A stretch of 64,000 bases of DNA from Ectothiorhodospira lacustris. Its GTDB lineage: Bacteria > Pseudomonadota > Gammaproteobacteria > Ectothiorhodospirales > Ectothiorhodospiraceae. Below are positions 28,826-38,049 of the stretch, in pieces. The DNA is taken from positions 1 to 64,000 of the forward strand of contig NZ_JAJNQN010000011.1 in assembly GCF_022227845.1 (NCBI RefSeq), given 5' to 3'. A program made the position numbers and the translations under genes. Under the pieces are notes generated by a model, which saw only the letters and a program-made list of their open reading frames with translations, was not told the origin of the DNA and made no database searches. The first letter of the stretch is position 1; every line of letters starts with the position of its first letter.

Positions 28826-29457
28826 CACATCGCCCGCAAGGGGCAGCTTTCGCAACGGGGCCGGGGCCGGCAAAAGGTCTTGCCGTGGGCGACGATCAGG
28901 GCATGGAACTCGTTCAGGGCTGGGACATCCTCCCCCAGCACCGCCTCGACTCCGGTCCTGAGCACGTCATAGGGCTCATCTCCCCCGGCCAGTTCCAGGC
29001 GGGCAAACAGGCGCCGGGTATAGGCGTCCACCACGAACACCGGCCGCTCAAAGGCGTACAGCAGGATGTCGTCCGCCGTCTCCGGCCCCACGCCCTTCAC
29101 CGACAGCAATCCCCGGCGCAGGGCCTCGGTGGACCAGCCCCGCAGGGCGGTCTCCCCGCCCTGCTCCAGATACCAACAGCAGAAGGCCTGAAGCCGCCCC
29201 GCCTTGACGTTGAAATATCCGGAAGGCCGGATCAGACCGGCAAGATCATTGCGAGACAGGGCCGCCAGGCTCTCCGCGTCCAGCACTTCGGCCGCTTTGA
29301 GGTTGGCGATGGCCCGCTCCACGTTGGTCCAGGCGGTATTCTGGGTGAGGATCGCCCCCACCATCACCTCGAAAGGCGTCTCCCCCGGCCACCAGTGCAT
29401 CGGCCCGTAATGGGCCGATAGCCGTTCCAGGACCGGATGAAGACGCTCCGGATTCAC
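28792..29457 (-). CDS. Endonuclease III-related DNA glycosylase (MagIII-like HhH-GPD)
   Basis: 221 residues from a GTG at 29455-29457 that overlaps the rluB stop (GTGA). The helix-hairpin-helix and GPD region reads VKGVGPETADDILLYAFERPVFVVDAYTRR, with the catalytic Asp in VVDAY. The lysine of true Nth is replaced by glutamate (GPETAD), as in MagIII-type 3-methyladenine glycosylases. A C-terminal iron-sulfur motif is present (C-X5-C-X2-C-X5-C in FCRPRPRCESCPLRAMC). Likely removes alkylated bases as a monofunctional glycosylase. Confidence 0.85.
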   Translation of the reverse strand: MNPERLHPVLERLSAHYGPMHWWPGETPFEVMVGAILTQNTAWTNVERAIANLKAAEVLDAESLAALSRNDLAGLIRPSGYFNVKAGRLQAFCCWYLEQGGETALRGWSTEALRRGLLSVKGVGPETADDILLYAFERPVFVVDAYTRRLFARLELAGGDEPYDVLRTGVEAVLGEDVPALNEFHALIVAHGKTFCRPRPRCESCPLRAMCQASLRFCPVV

Positions 29458-30245
29458 CGCCCGGGGGCTCGACGGGTCTTGGGAGGACGGATGATGCGCG
29501 CCTTGCGGGGCGGCTTCCAGGACAGGCCCGCCTGCTGATACAGGGCCTTCATCTCCTGGGACTCCAGCTCCCGCCAACGGCCCAGGCGCAGCCCGGTCCC
29601 CAGCTGGATGCAGCCGTAGCGTACCCGGATCAGGCGGCTGACGGTGATGCCCTGGGACTCCCACAGGCGCCGCACCTCACGGTTGCGGCCTTCCTTGAGG
29701 GTCACGTGGTACCAGTGATTGGCGCCGGTACCCCCAGCCTCCCGGATATCATCGAAGCGGGCCGGGCCATCCTCCAACTCCACGCCGGCCAGCAGCCGCT
29801 GGATTACCGCCGGTTCCACCGCGCCCAGCACCCGCACGGCGTATTCCCGCTCCACCTCGGTGGAAGGATGCATGAGCCGGTTAGCCAGCTCGCCGTCGGT
29901 GGTGAACAGCAACAATCCGGAGGTGTTGAGGTCCAGCCGGCCGATGCTCACCCACCGGCCCTGGCGCAGCCGGGGCAGGTGTTCGAACACGGTGGGGCGA
30001 CCTTCGGGGTCGGAGCGGGTGGTCACTTCCCCTTCCGGCTTGTGATAGACCACCACCCGTTGTGCGGGGGCCTCCACTGAGACGGGGCGCCCGCGCACGG
30101 CGATCTGGTCTTCCGGGCCGGCCTGATCCCCTAACTGGGCCACCTTGCCGTTGACGGTCACCAGGCCCTGGGCGATCCAGCGCTCCACCTCTCGACGTGA
30201 ACCCAGACCCGCCTGGGCCAGCAATTTGTGGAGACGTTCGGTCAT
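29454..30245 (-). CDS. rluB: 23S rRNA pseudouridine(2605) synthase RluB
   Basis: 263 residues: an N-terminal S4 RNA-binding domain (MTERLHKLLAQAGLGSRREVERWIAQG region) followed by the RsuA/RluB catalytic domain with the active aspartate in SIGRLDLNTSGLLLFT. A basic C-terminal tail (PPRKARIIRPPKTRRAPGR) is typical of RluB. It follows scpB in the conserved order, apart from moaB inserted on the other strand. Confidence 0.93.
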   Translation of the reverse strand: MTERLHKLLAQAGLGSRREVERWIAQGLVTVNGKVAQLGDQAGPEDQIAVRGRPVSVEAPAQRVVVYHKPEGEVTTRSDPEGRPTVFEHLPRLRQGRWVSIGRLDLNTSGLLLFTTDGELANRLMHPSTEVEREYAVRVLGAVEPAVIQRLLAGVELEDGPARFDDIREAGGTGANHWYHVTLKEGRNREVRRLWESQGITVSRLIRVRYGCIQLGTGLRLGRWRELESQEMKALYQQAGLSWKPPRKARIIRPPKTRRAPGR

Positions 30246-30318
30246 GATGTGTTATCCATCGCTGTCAAACCGGTAGTGTACTGATCCGCCCCCCCTTTCC
30301 GCCACAGGACGATCCGCC

Positions 30319-30840
30319 ATGAGCGACACCCGCGACTTCATTCCACTGGACATCGCCGTACTGACGGTCTCCGATTCACGCACCCTGGCGGAGGATACCT
30401 CCGGGCAGGTGCTGGTGGACGGGCTGACCCAGGCGGGGCATCGGGCAGCCGACCGGCAACGGGTGGCGGACGACATCTACCAGATCAGGGCCGTGGTCTC
30501 GGCCTGGATTGCCGACCCGGAGATTCAGGTGATTCTCACCACCGGCGGCACCGGCATCACCGGTCGGGACGGGACACCGGAGGCGGTGGCGCCCCTGCTG
30601 GACAAGGAAATCGAGGGGTTCGGCGAGCTGTTCCGGATGCTCTCCCACGAGGAAATCGGCACCTCCGCCCTGCAGTCCCGGGCTCTGGCGGGGGTGGCCA
30701 ACGGCACCTATGTGTTCTGTCTGCCCGGCTCTTCCGGTGCCTGCCGCACCGCCTGGACCCGGCTGATCCAGTCCCAGCTTGACCACCGGACCCGGCCCTG
30801 CAACCTGGTGGTGCTGATGCCCCGGCTGAAGGAGCAATAG
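30319..30840 (+). CDS. moaB: Molybdenum cofactor biosynthesis protein B
   Basis: 173 residues of the MoaB/MogA fold: LTVSDSRTLAEDTSGQ start, then the MPT-binding TTGGTGITGRD motif and VFCLPGSSGACRTAW. MoaB adenylylates molybdopterin (as MogA does) or assists in cofactor assembly. It stands alone on the plus strand between scpB and rluB, which are both on the minus strand. Nitrogenase uses a different molybdenum cofactor, so the link to nif is not direct. Confidence 0.92.
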   Translation: MSDTRDFIPLDIAVLTVSDSRTLAEDTSGQVLVDGLTQAGHRAADRQRVADDIYQIRAVVSAWIADPEIQVILTTGGTGITGRDGTPEAVAPLLDKEIEGFGELFRMLSHEEIGTSALQSRALAGVANGTYVFCLPGSSGACRTAWTRLIQSQLDHRTRPCNLVVLMPRLKEQ

Positions 30841-30851
30841 GGCTCTGCCCC

Positions 30852-31427
30852 TCATTTCCGACCCTGCTCCCCCGAGGGGGGAAGCGGGTCAAGGGCTGAG
30901 CCCAGGTCCCTTAGTGCCATCAAACTGGGCAACTCATCCAGGGACGACAGATTGAAATAGTCCAGAAACCGGGGTGTCGTCCCGTACAGGGCCGGCCGCC
31001 CCGGCACCTCCTTATGACCCAGCACACTCACCCACTCCCGTTCCGTCAGGGTCTTGATGATCTGGGTGCTCACCGTCACCCCGCGCACTGCCTCGATCTC
31101 CGCCCGGGTGATGGGCTGACGGTAAGCAATCAGGGCCAGGGTCTCCAGCAGGGCGCGGGAATAGCGGGGCGGCCGTTCTTCCCACAGACGGGCGATCCAG
31201 GGCGAGAGCGACTCCCGCACCTGGAAACGGTAGCCGCTGCCCACCTGACGCAACTCGTAGCCCCGGTCGTCACAGGCCTGGGCCAGGGCATCCAGGGCCT
31301 TGCGCAGTTCGGCCCGGGAAGGCCGCTCGGCGTCCTCGAACAGCCGTTCCATCTGTTCCAGGGAGAGGGGGCGATCAGCGGCCAGAAGGGCGCCTTCCAG
31401 AATGCGGCAGAGCAGTTCAGGTGTCAT
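30852..31427 (-). CDS. scpB: Segregation and condensation protein B
   Basis: 191 residues from the ATG at 31425-31427; an ATG three codons upstream (31436) is equally possible. Two winged-helix domains are visible: ILEGALLAADRPLSLEQMERLF and RALLETLALIAYRQPITRAEIEAVRGV. With ScpA it forms the kleisin complex on SMC for chromosome segregation. It overlaps the end of scpA. Confidence 0.93.
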   Translation of the reverse strand: MTPELLCRILEGALLAADRPLSLEQMERLFEDAERPSRAELRKALDALAQACDDRGYELRQVGSGYRFQVRESLSPWIARLWEERPPRYSRALLETLALIAYRQPITRAEIEAVRGVTVSTQIIKTLTEREWVSVLGHKEVPGRPALYGTTPRFLDYFNLSSLDELPSLMALRDLGSALDPLPPSGEQGRK

Positions 31428-32262
31428 GGGCAACATCGGCGCGTCTTGCCGCGCTCAGATAGATGGGGGCAAACAGTTCCGCCTGCGCCAGCTCCACCAG
31501 ATGGGCCTTGAGCAGTTCCAGCACCGCCAGGAAGGTGACCACCACCCCCCGCCGGCCTTCTTCCAAGGTGAAGAGGGCCGCGAACGGCACCGGCCCTTGC
31601 CCCAGGGCTTCCAGCACCCGGGACATGCGCTCGCGCACCGACAGGGGTTCCCGCCGGATCTGGTGATGAGTGAACATATCCGCCCGCTGCAGCACCTCGC
31701 GCAGGGCCAGCAACAACTCGTCCAGCCCCACCTCCGGCAGCGGTCGCTCACCCGTGAGCGGCGGCGGCGCCAGGGTGGCCGGGAAGAGGTCCCGCTCCAG
31801 CCTGGGCAGGTCATCCAGGTCCTGTGCCGCCTGCTTGAACTGTTCGTATTCCTGCAACCGCCGCACCAGTTCGGCACGGGGGTCGTCCTCATCCTCCACC
31901 GCGGCGGACCGGGGCAGCAGCATGCGTGACTTGATCTCCGCCAGCATGGCCGCCATCACCAGATACTCCGCCGCCAGTTCCAGACGCATCTCCTGCATCA
32001 GCTCGATATACCCCATGTACTGGCGGGTGATCTCGGCAATGGGGATGTCCAGGATATCCAGGTTCTGACGCTTGATCAGGTACAAGAGCAGATCCAGCGG
32101 CCCCTCGAAGGTCTCCAGGAAGACCTCCAGGGCATCCGGTGGGATGTACAGATCCCGGGGCACCAGGGTTAGCGGCTCCCCTCGGACAATGGCCAGAGGC
32201 GGACCCTCGGCCTGCCCGGCACCGTCCGGCGCCGGTGACAGGGCCGCGGGTTCGGCATTCAT
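31417..32262 (-). CDS. scpA: Segregation and condensation protein A
   Basis: 281 residues of the kleisin ScpA: VFLETFEGPLDLLLYLIKRQNLDILDIPIAEI is the hallmark N-terminal block, and the C-terminal winged helix (FLAVLELLKAHLVELAQAELFAPIYL) binds SMC. Its start overlaps the trpS stop (ATGA). Confidence 0.95.
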   Translation of the reverse strand: MNAEPAALSPAPDGAGQAEGPPLAIVRGEPLTLVPRDLYIPPDALEVFLETFEGPLDLLLYLIKRQNLDILDIPIAEITRQYMGYIELMQEMRLELAAEYLVMAAMLAEIKSRMLLPRSAAVEDEDDPRAELVRRLQEYEQFKQAAQDLDDLPRLERDLFPATLAPPPLTGERPLPEVGLDELLLALREVLQRADMFTHHQIRREPLSVRERMSRVLEALGQGPVPFAALFTLEEGRRGVVVTFLAVLELLKAHLVELAQAELFAPIYLSAARRADVAHDT

Positions 32263-33476
32263 CGGTAAGCCAACCCCATGCTGCGCCGGACTTCGTCCAG
32301 CGTGTCCCGGGCGATGTCGCGGGCGGCCTCACAGCCTTCCGCCACCACGGACCGGACCAGGTTCGGATCGGCCTCGTATTCGCGGGCACGGGCCTGCATG
32401 GGCCGCAGTTCGTCAAGCACCGCATCCACCACCGGCTGCTTGCATTCCAGACAGCCGATGCCGGCACTGCGACACCCCTCCTGCACCCACTGATGGACAT
32501 CCTCGCCGGTGTAGATCTGGTGCAGGGACCAGACCGGGCACTTGTCCGGATTGCCGGGATCGGTGCGACGCACTCGGGCCGGGTCCGTCGGCATGGTGCG
32601 AACCTTTTTCTCCACCTCTGTCGGCTCATCCCGCAGGGAGATGGTGTTGCCGTAGGACTTGGACATCTTCTGGCCGTCCAGGCCCGGCATCTTGGAGGCC
32701 TTGGTGAGCATGGGATGGGGCTCGGGCAGGATGATACGTCCGCTGCCTTCCAGATAGCCGAACAGACGCTCCCGGTCTCCCAGGGAGATGTTCTGCTGGC
32801 TCTCCAGCAGGGCGCGGGCCACGTCCAGGGCCTCGTCCTCGCCCTGCTCCTGATAGCGGCGACGCAGATCCCGGTACATGCGGGCGTTCTTCTTGCCCAT
32901 CTTGTTGGCGGCCGCCTCGGCCTTTTCTTCGAAGCCGGGTTCGCGCCCATAGAGATGGTTGAAGCGACGCGCCACCTCGCGGGTGATTTCCAGATGGGCC
33001 ACCTGGTCCTCGCCCACCGGTACTAAACCCGCCTTGTAGATGAGGATGTCCGCGCTCTGCAGCAGCGGATAGCCCAAAAAACCGTAGGTGGCCAGGTCCT
33101 TTTCCTTGAGTTTTTCCTGCTGATCCTTGTAGGTGGGCACCCGCTCCAGCCAGCCCAGGGGGGTGATCATGGACAGCAGCAGATGCAGTTCCGCATGTTC
33201 CGGCACCCGGGACTGAATGAAGATGCGCGCCGAACCGGGGCTCACGCCCGCCGCCAGCCAGTCCACCACCATGTCCCAGACGCTCTCGCCGAGGATGCTC
33301 GGATCTTCGTAATGGGTGGTGAGGGCGTGCCAGTCGGCCACGAAGAACAGACATTCGTAGGAATGCTGCAATTCGACCCAGTTCTTGAGGACGCCGTGAT
33401 AATGACCCAGATGCAGTCGGCCCGTCGGGCGCATGCCGGACAGGACGCGCTGATTTTGTGCAGGCAGGGAACTCAA
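32259..33476 (-). CDS. trpS: Tryptophanyl-tRNA synthetase
   Basis: 405 residues if started at the TTG at 33474-33476, which has an ideal AAGGAG site five bases upstream; the frame is open further upstream without a good start. The class I signatures are present: HLGH (in GRLHLGHYHG) and KMSKS (in GQKMSKSYGN). It charges tRNA-Trp. A C-terminal CLECKQP cysteine pair precedes the anticodon-binding part. It heads the trpS-scpA-scpB unit. Confidence 0.94.
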   Translation of the reverse strand: MSSLPAQNQRVLSGMRPTGRLHLGHYHGVLKNWVELQHSYECLFFVADWHALTTHYEDPSILGESVWDMVVDWLAAGVSPGSARIFIQSRVPEHAELHLLLSMITPLGWLERVPTYKDQQEKLKEKDLATYGFLGYPLLQSADILIYKAGLVPVGEDQVAHLEITREVARRFNHLYGREPGFEEKAEAAANKMGKKNARMYRDLRRRYQEQGEDEALDVARALLESQQNISLGDRERLFGYLEGSGRIILPEPHPMLTKASKMPGLDGQKMSKSYGNTISLRDEPTEVEKKVRTMPTDPARVRRTDPGNPDKCPVWSLHQIYTGEDVHQWVQEGCRSAGIGCLECKQPVVDAVLDELRPMQARAREYEADPNLVRSVVAEGCEAARDIARDTLDEVRRSMGLAYR

Positions 33477-33525
33477 GTGGACTCCTTGGGTGTGTTCAGT
33501 CGCAGGGGTTTGAAGGGAAAGGGTG

Positions 33526-34206
33526 CTACATGCGCCATGACGGCAGCGCAAACAGGGTCTGGATCAGGTCCACGAAGAACCCGAAGACAGGAAGGAGGAT
33601 CGCCCACAGCACGCCCGTGAGCAACAGACCCAGGACGATCACCAGACCATAGGGCTCCACACGCTCGTAGCGGGCGGCGATCCGGGCCGGCAGGAAACCG
33701 GCCACCACCCGCCCCCCGTCCAGAGGCGGGATGGGTAATAGATTCAGCACCATCAGCAGGATGTTGATGGTGATCCCCGCCATGCCCATGTAGATCAGCG
33801 GCACGGCCGCCCAGTCGAAGGACCCCTGCAACAGCAGGCCGATCTTGATCATCAGCGCCCAGAACAGGGCCATGAGCAGGTTGGCGGTGGGGCCGGCGGC
33901 GGCCACGATGGCCATGTCCCGCTGGGGATTGCGCAGATTCCGGGTGTTCACCGGCACCGGCTTGGCCCAGCCGAAGACAAAGGGAGGCGCCGGGGTCAGG
34001 GCCGTGAAGATCAAAAGACCGATGGGCACGGCGATGGTCCCCACCGGATCGATGTGCTTGATGGGGTTGACGGTCAGACGACCCAGCATCTTGGCGGTGG
34101 GGTCTCCCAGCTGCTTGGCCACCCAGCCGTGGGAAGCCTCGTGCAGGGTAATGGCGAACAGCACCGGCAGGGCCCAGATGGCGATGATCTGCAGGATACC
34201 GTCCAT
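33526..34206 (-). CDS. Site-2 protease family (M50) membrane metalloprotease
   Basis: 226 residues from the ATG at 34204-34206 (GGAGGAG site). The zinc motif HEASHG (HExxH) lies in the first membrane segment and the second metal motif NLLPIPPLDGGR in a later one. Five or six hydrophobic segments place it in the inner membrane. It cuts within or near membranes; the substrate is unknown. No PDZ domain is present, unlike RseP. Position between yciO and trpS is conserved in gammaproteobacteria. Confidence 0.9.
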   Translation of the reverse strand: MDGILQIIAIWALPVLFAITLHEASHGWVAKQLGDPTAKMLGRLTVNPIKHIDPVGTIAVPIGLLIFTALTPAPPFVFGWAKPVPVNTRNLRNPQRDMAIVAAAGPTANLLMALFWALMIKIGLLLQGSFDWAAVPLIYMGMAGITINILLMVLNLLPIPPLDGGRVVAGFLPARIAARYERVEPYGLVIVLGLLLTGVLWAILLPVFGFFVDLIQTLFALPSWRM

Positions 34207-34234
34207 CAGCCGCTCCTCCGTATCGCCACCGGCA

Positions 34235-34861
34235 TCACTCCTCCACCCCGGGAGGCACTTCGCCCTTGCCGCGACGCACCAGTCGGGGGACATCGCTTTC
34301 CATATCGATCACGGTGGTGGGCTCCAGGCCACAGGGACCCCCATCGATGATCAGGTCAACCTGGGGGGACAGGCGTTCCTGAATCTCGTAGAGGTCGGTC
34401 AGCGGCAGATCATCGCCGGGCATCTCCAGACTGCTGCTCATGAGCGGCTGGCCCAGGGACTTGAGCATGGCCTGGGTGATGGGATGATCCGGCACCCGCA
34501 GACCCACGCTCTTGCGTTTGGGGTGCTGCAGCCGTCGGGGCACCTCATGAGTGGCCTTGAGCAGGAAGGCGTAGGGACCGGGGGTGAGGCTCTTGAGCAG
34601 TCGGTAGGACGTATTGCCTACTTTGGCATAGGTGGCGATCTCGGACAGATCGCGACAGACCAGAGTGAGGTAATACTGTTCATCCAGCTGGCGGATGCGA
34701 CGGATGCGCTCCATGCCGGACTTGTTGCCGATGGCGCAACCCAGGGCATAACAGGAATCCGTGGGGTAGACGATGACCCCTCCGCCCTGTACCACCTCCA
34801 CCACCTGCTGGATCAGGCGGGGCTGGGGGTCTACCGGATGGATCTCGATCACGCGGCTCAT
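34235..34861 (-). CDS. yciO: YciO/Sua5/YrdC family (threonylcarbamoyl-AMP synthase fold)
   Basis: 208 residues from the ATG at 34859-34861. The YrdC fold signature is visible: GGVIVYPTDSCYALGCAIGNK, LCRDLSEIATYAKV, GPYAFLLKATHEVPRR and the SVGLRVPDHP block. Relatives (TsaC) make threonylcarbamoyl-AMP for tRNA t6A; YciO is the paralogue and its true role is less certain. The frame continues upstream to 34951 without a convincing start. Confidence 0.9.
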   Translation of the reverse strand: MSRVIEIHPVDPQPRLIQQVVEVVQGGGVIVYPTDSCYALGCAIGNKSGMERIRRIRQLDEQYYLTLVCRDLSEIATYAKVGNTSYRLLKSLTPGPYAFLLKATHEVPRRLQHPKRKSVGLRVPDHPITQAMLKSLGQPLMSSSLEMPGDDLPLTDLYEIQERLSPQVDLIIDGGPCGLEPTTVIDMESDVPRLVRRGKGEVPPGVEE

Positions 34862-34970
34862 GGCAATTCCAGGTTGTTCGGTATCGGAGGTTGATTTTAT
34901 CAGACCTGCGGGCTTGTGCCCGAATGATCTTGGCAGTTCTGAAAAAGCCAACCCTTCACGGCCATCCCCT

Positions 34971-35047
34971 CGTCACCGTCATTCCCTCCTCACCGTCATT
35001 CCCCCTCACCGTCATTCCCTCCTCACCGTCATTCCCTCCTCACCGTC
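34971..35047. repeat. Tandem CCTCACCGTCATTCC repeat
   Basis: About five head-to-tail copies of a 15- to 17-base unit (TCACCGTCATTCCCTCC) differ by small length changes. The unit is the first part of the REP-like element that follows directly, so the array probably grew by slippage from it. With the next two entries it fills most of the 34862-35371 gap, in which I see no gene. Confidence 0.8.
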
Positions 35048-35118
35048 ATTCCCGCGAAAGCGGGAATCCAGGGGTGTCTGTCGGCCCCGCACTGGATTCC
35101 CGCTTTCGCGGGAATGAC
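35045..35118. repeat. Head-to-head pair of REP-like palindromes
   Basis: GTCATTCCCGCGAAAGCGGGAATCC (35045 onwards) and its reverse complement (to 35118) flank a 20-bp spacer. As a pair they form a large cruciform, like BIME-type units in enteric bacteria. Confidence 0.8.
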
Positions 35119-35270
35119 GTAGTTCTGGACCGTAGCGTCCTCAGCCTTCAGGAATGACGCAGTTCTGGATCGTAGAGTCCTCAGCCGTCAGGAATGACGT
35201 AGTTCTGGACCGTAGCGTCCTCGGCCATCAGGAATGACTGGGTTCCGAACTATAAATCCTCAACCACGCG
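35111..35270. repeat. Four contiguous 40-bp tandem repeats
   Basis: Units start at 35111, 35151, 35191 and 35231, each beginning GGAATGAC. The first three differ at only a few positions, while the fourth is clearly diverged. The unit starts with the end of the REP element, so REP sequence seeded the array. There are no spacers. Confidence 0.88.
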
Positions 35271-35371
35271 GGAACGAAGTCCTAACTGAATTTGGTGACC
35301 CGTACCCTGTGCCGACCCGCCGCCATGCGCTACCCTAAGCGCCATGATCCATCAACCAGGGAACCCCATCG

Positions 35372-35671
35372 ATGCTCTACGCCATCATCAGTCAGGACGT
35401 GGAAGACAGCCTGGAGCAGCGCCGCGGCGCCCGGCCCGCCCACCTGGAACGCCTGCAGATCCTGCAGGATGCGGGGCGTCTGGTACTGGCCGGACCTCAC
35501 CCGACCCTGGACACGGAAGACCCCGGCCCGGCGGGATTCACCGGCAGCCTGGTGGTTGCCGAATTCGATTCCCTGGATGCCGCCAAGGCCTGGGCCGACG
35601 CGGACCCTTATGTGGCGGCCGGTGTCTATGCCCAGGTGATCGTCAAGCCCTTCAAGCAGGTGTTTCCCTGA
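35372..35671 (+). CDS. yciI: YciI family protein
   Basis: 99 residues of the YCII/ferredoxin-like fold: [28 protein letters not shown] with the conserved R-x-H region, LAGPHPTLD, and the [23 protein letters not shown]-type C-terminus. The conserved His and Asp suggest an enzyme, but the substrate is unknown. It is 46 bases before the parvulin lipoprotein in the same direction. Confidence 0.9.
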   Translation: MLYAIISQDVEDSLEQRRGARPAHLERLQILQDAGRLVLAGPHPTLDTEDPGPAGFTGSLVVAEFDSLDAAKAWADADPYVAAGVYAQVIVKPFKQVFP

Positions 35672-35717
35672 TCCCCCTGCCTGGAACCCGCCCATTTCAA
35701 CAAGGACCCCATTGCAG

Positions 35718-36554
35718 ATGCACCCCTTCAAGCTGATTCCCCTGGCAGCCGCCCTGGCCTTCACGCTGTCGGCCTGCTCCGGCAACGACCCCGAAACAAC
35801 GATCGATGCCGGGCGCGGCGAGCCGGTGGCCATGGTCAACGACACCCCCATCTATGAAAGTGATCTGGCCGACTTTCTGTCGCTGAGCCGCATGTCCGGC
35901 CACCAGGGTGGCATGCAACCCCCGGAGATGGCTCTAAATGAGCTGATCAACATGGAACTGCTGCGCCAGACAGCGGTGAAGGCCGGCCTGGACAAGGAAC
36001 CCGAGGTGATGCGCCAGATGGAGCGCATGCGCACCAATCTGCTGATCAATGCCCAGGTGGAGCGGTACCTGCAGAACCTGCGCTTCACCGAGGCGGATCT
36101 GCGCGCCGAATATGATCGCCAGGTGGCGGAGATGGACACCCAGGAGTTCAGGGCCCGTCATATCCTGGTGGCGACAGAGGAAGAAGCCGCCGCCCTGATC
36201 GCACGCATCAAGGCGGGAGAAGACTTTGCGACCCTGGCCCGGGAACATTCAGAGGATGGCTCCGCCGCCGCCGGCGGTGACCTGGGCTGGTTCAGTCGGG
36301 ACATGATGGTCCCGGATTTTTCCGATGCAGTACTGGCGTTGGGCGATGGCCAGTTCACCCAGGAACCGGTGGAAACGGAATTCGGCTGGCATGTCATCCT
36401 GCGGGAAGGCGCCCGGGAGAGCGAGCCGCCGGCCTTTGAAGGCGTACAGGACCAGTTGGAACAGATCCTGACCCGGCAGTCCCTGCAGGATTATGTGGAC
36501 GGGCTGTGGCAGGACGCGCAGGTGGAGGTGTTTGAGGATCGCCTGATGCGCTGA
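35718..36554 (+). CDS. Parvulin-type peptidylprolyl isomerase lipoprotein
   Basis: 278 residues from the ATG at 35718; a TTG at 35712 has better spacing from the AAGGA site and is possible. A signal peptide ends in the lipobox LSAC. An N-terminal SurA/PrsA-type helical domain (VNDTPIYESDLADFL...) is followed by a rotamase domain with ARHILVATEEEA and GGDLGWFSRDMMVPDFSDAV. It probably aids folding of envelope proteins in the periplasm. Confidence 0.9.
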   Translation: MHPFKLIPLAAALAFTLSACSGNDPETTIDAGRGEPVAMVNDTPIYESDLADFLSLSRMSGHQGGMQPPEMALNELINMELLRQTAVKAGLDKEPEVMRQMERMRTNLLINAQVERYLQNLRFTEADLRAEYDRQVAEMDTQEFRARHILVATEEEAAALIARIKAGEDFATLAREHSEDGSAAAGGDLGWFSRDMMVPDFSDAVLALGDGQFTQEPVETEFGWHVILREGARESEPPAFEGVQDQLEQILTRQSLQDYVDGLWQDAQVEVFEDRLMR

Positions 36555-36569
36555 TCCCGTCTTGTGTGT

Positions 36570-36645
36570 GCGGCCCTTCTCCCCCGAGGGGAGAGGGGAG
36601 CAAGACAAGCCCCTCGCCCTTTGGGAGAGGGGTTGGGGTGAGGGA
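36570..36645. repeat. Dispersed CCCTTCTCCCC..GGTTGGGGTGAGGG repeat
   Basis: The element lies in the convergent gap between the parvulin gene and the phosphomannomutase gene and shares arms with the copies at 18585 and 60583. It can fold as a hairpin and may serve as a shared 3' end. Confidence 0.72.
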
Positions 36646-36654
36646 AAAGAGGAC

Positions 36655-38016
36655 TCAGGCCTCCTGAATCAAGCCGGATAGCAGCGCCGTCTGGGTGCGC
36701 ATCAAGGCCTCGTCACCCCGTGATTCCACATTCAGCCGGATCACCGGCTCCGTGTTGGAACCCCGCAGGTTGAAGCGCCAGTCGCCAAACCCCATGCTCA
36801 GGCCGTCTGTGTCATCCTCTTCCAGGGCCCGACCCCGGAATGCCGAGCCAATTCGGGCAATGGTCCGCCCTACATCGACCACCCGGAAATTGATCTCGCC
36901 GCTGCAGGGAAAGGCCTGCATCCGCTCATCCACCAGGGCCGAGAGGGGCTGGCCGGTCCGGCACAGGCGCTCGGCCACCAGCAGCCAGGGGATCATGCCG
37001 CTGTCGCAGTAGGCAAAGTCCCGAAAGTAATGATGGGCCGACATCTCCCCGCCATAGAGGGCATCTTCAAGACGCATCCGCTCCTTGATGAAGGCATGTC
37101 CGGTCTTGCTCATCACCGGCACCCCGCCGGCTGCCTGCACCATCTCCAGCGTGTTCCAGGTCAGACGGGGATCATGGACGATCTTCTCTCCCGGAGAACG
37201 TTCCAGCAACTGGGCCGCCAATAGTCCCACCACGTAATAGCCTTCCACGAACCGGCCCTGCTCATCGAACAGGAAACAGCGGTCAAAGTCACCATCCCAG
37301 GCGATCCCCAGATCCGCCCCGTGGGCCTTCACCGCGTCGGCGGTGGCGCTGCGATTGTCCGGCAGCAGGGGATTGGGAATGCCATTGGGGAACCGACCGT
37401 CCGGCTCATGGTGCACCCGGGTTACCCGGAAGGGCAGCCGGGCGGCCAGGGCATCGAAGGTGGGACCAGCGGCCCCATTGCCCGCATTCACCACCAGATG
37501 CAGGGGCTTGAGCACCGTCCCATCCACCAGACCCAGTACCCGTTCCACATAGCCGGGCAACACGTCCAGCGGCTCATCCCGTCCCGCTTGAACACCGGCC
37601 TCGACCGGGACGGGATCACGGGCCAGTACCTCGATCTCGTTCAGACCGCTGTCACCGCTGACGGGCACGGCGCCCGCCTGCACCAGCTTCATGCCGTTGT
37701 AGTCCATGGGATTGTGGCTGGCGGTGACCATGATGCCGCCCCCCATGCCGTGCAGTGACGCGGCATGGTAGACGGTCTCCGTGCCGCACAGGCCCAGGGA
37801 TCGGGTATCCACCCCGGCCTCATTCAACCCCTGCACCAGCGCTCGCGCCAGCGCCGGACTGCTCAGACGGATGTCCTCCCCCACCGCCACCGGCCCCGCC
37901 GGGCGGATGACACGGGCATAGGCCCGACCGATGCGCCGGGCCAGTTCCGGATTCAGTTCATCGGGGACACGACCGCGGATGTCATAGGCCTTGAAACAGG
38001 CAAGACGCTCAGTCAT
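36655..38016 (-). CDS. Phosphomannomutase/phosphoglucomutase
   Basis: 453 residues of the alpha-D-phosphohexomutase family. The phosphoserine loop is TASHNP, the metal loop DGDFDRC, and the sugar-specificity segment [13 protein letters not shown] (GEMSAHH). The C-terminal [15 protein letters not shown] phosphate-binding loop is intact. AlgC or ManB-type enzymes interconvert hexose 6- and 1-phosphates for surface polysaccharide. It heads away from the two nucleotide-sugar genes upstream in the same direction. Confidence 0.93.
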   Translation of the reverse strand: MTERLACFKAYDIRGRVPDELNPELARRIGRAYARVIRPAGPVAVGEDIRLSSPALARALVQGLNEAGVDTRSLGLCGTETVYHAASLHGMGGGIMVTASHNPMDYNGMKLVQAGAVPVSGDSGLNEIEVLARDPVPVEAGVQAGRDEPLDVLPGYVERVLGLVDGTVLKPLHLVVNAGNGAAGPTFDALAARLPFRVTRVHHEPDGRFPNGIPNPLLPDNRSATADAVKAHGADLGIAWDGDFDRCFLFDEQGRFVEGYYVVGLLAAQLLERSPGEKIVHDPRLTWNTLEMVQAAGGVPVMSKTGHAFIKERMRLEDALYGGEMSAHHYFRDFAYCDSGMIPWLLVAERLCRTGQPLSALVDERMQAFPCSGEINFRVVDVGRTIARIGSAFRGRALEEDDTDGLSMGFGDWRFNLRGSNTEPVIRLNVESRGDEALMRTQTALLSGLIQEA

Positions 38017-38049
38017 TCAATCATCCTTATGCTGACACCAGGAAAAGGA

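Noticed and set aside
28792-29457. Loss of the catalytic lysine in the endonuclease III-like protein
   Set aside because: Replacement of the lysine is the norm in the MagIII-like monofunctional glycosylases, and the catalytic aspartate is intact.
34971-35270. Possible CRISPR array
   Set aside because: The repeats are contiguous with no unique spacers, are derived from a REP element, and no cas genes are present.
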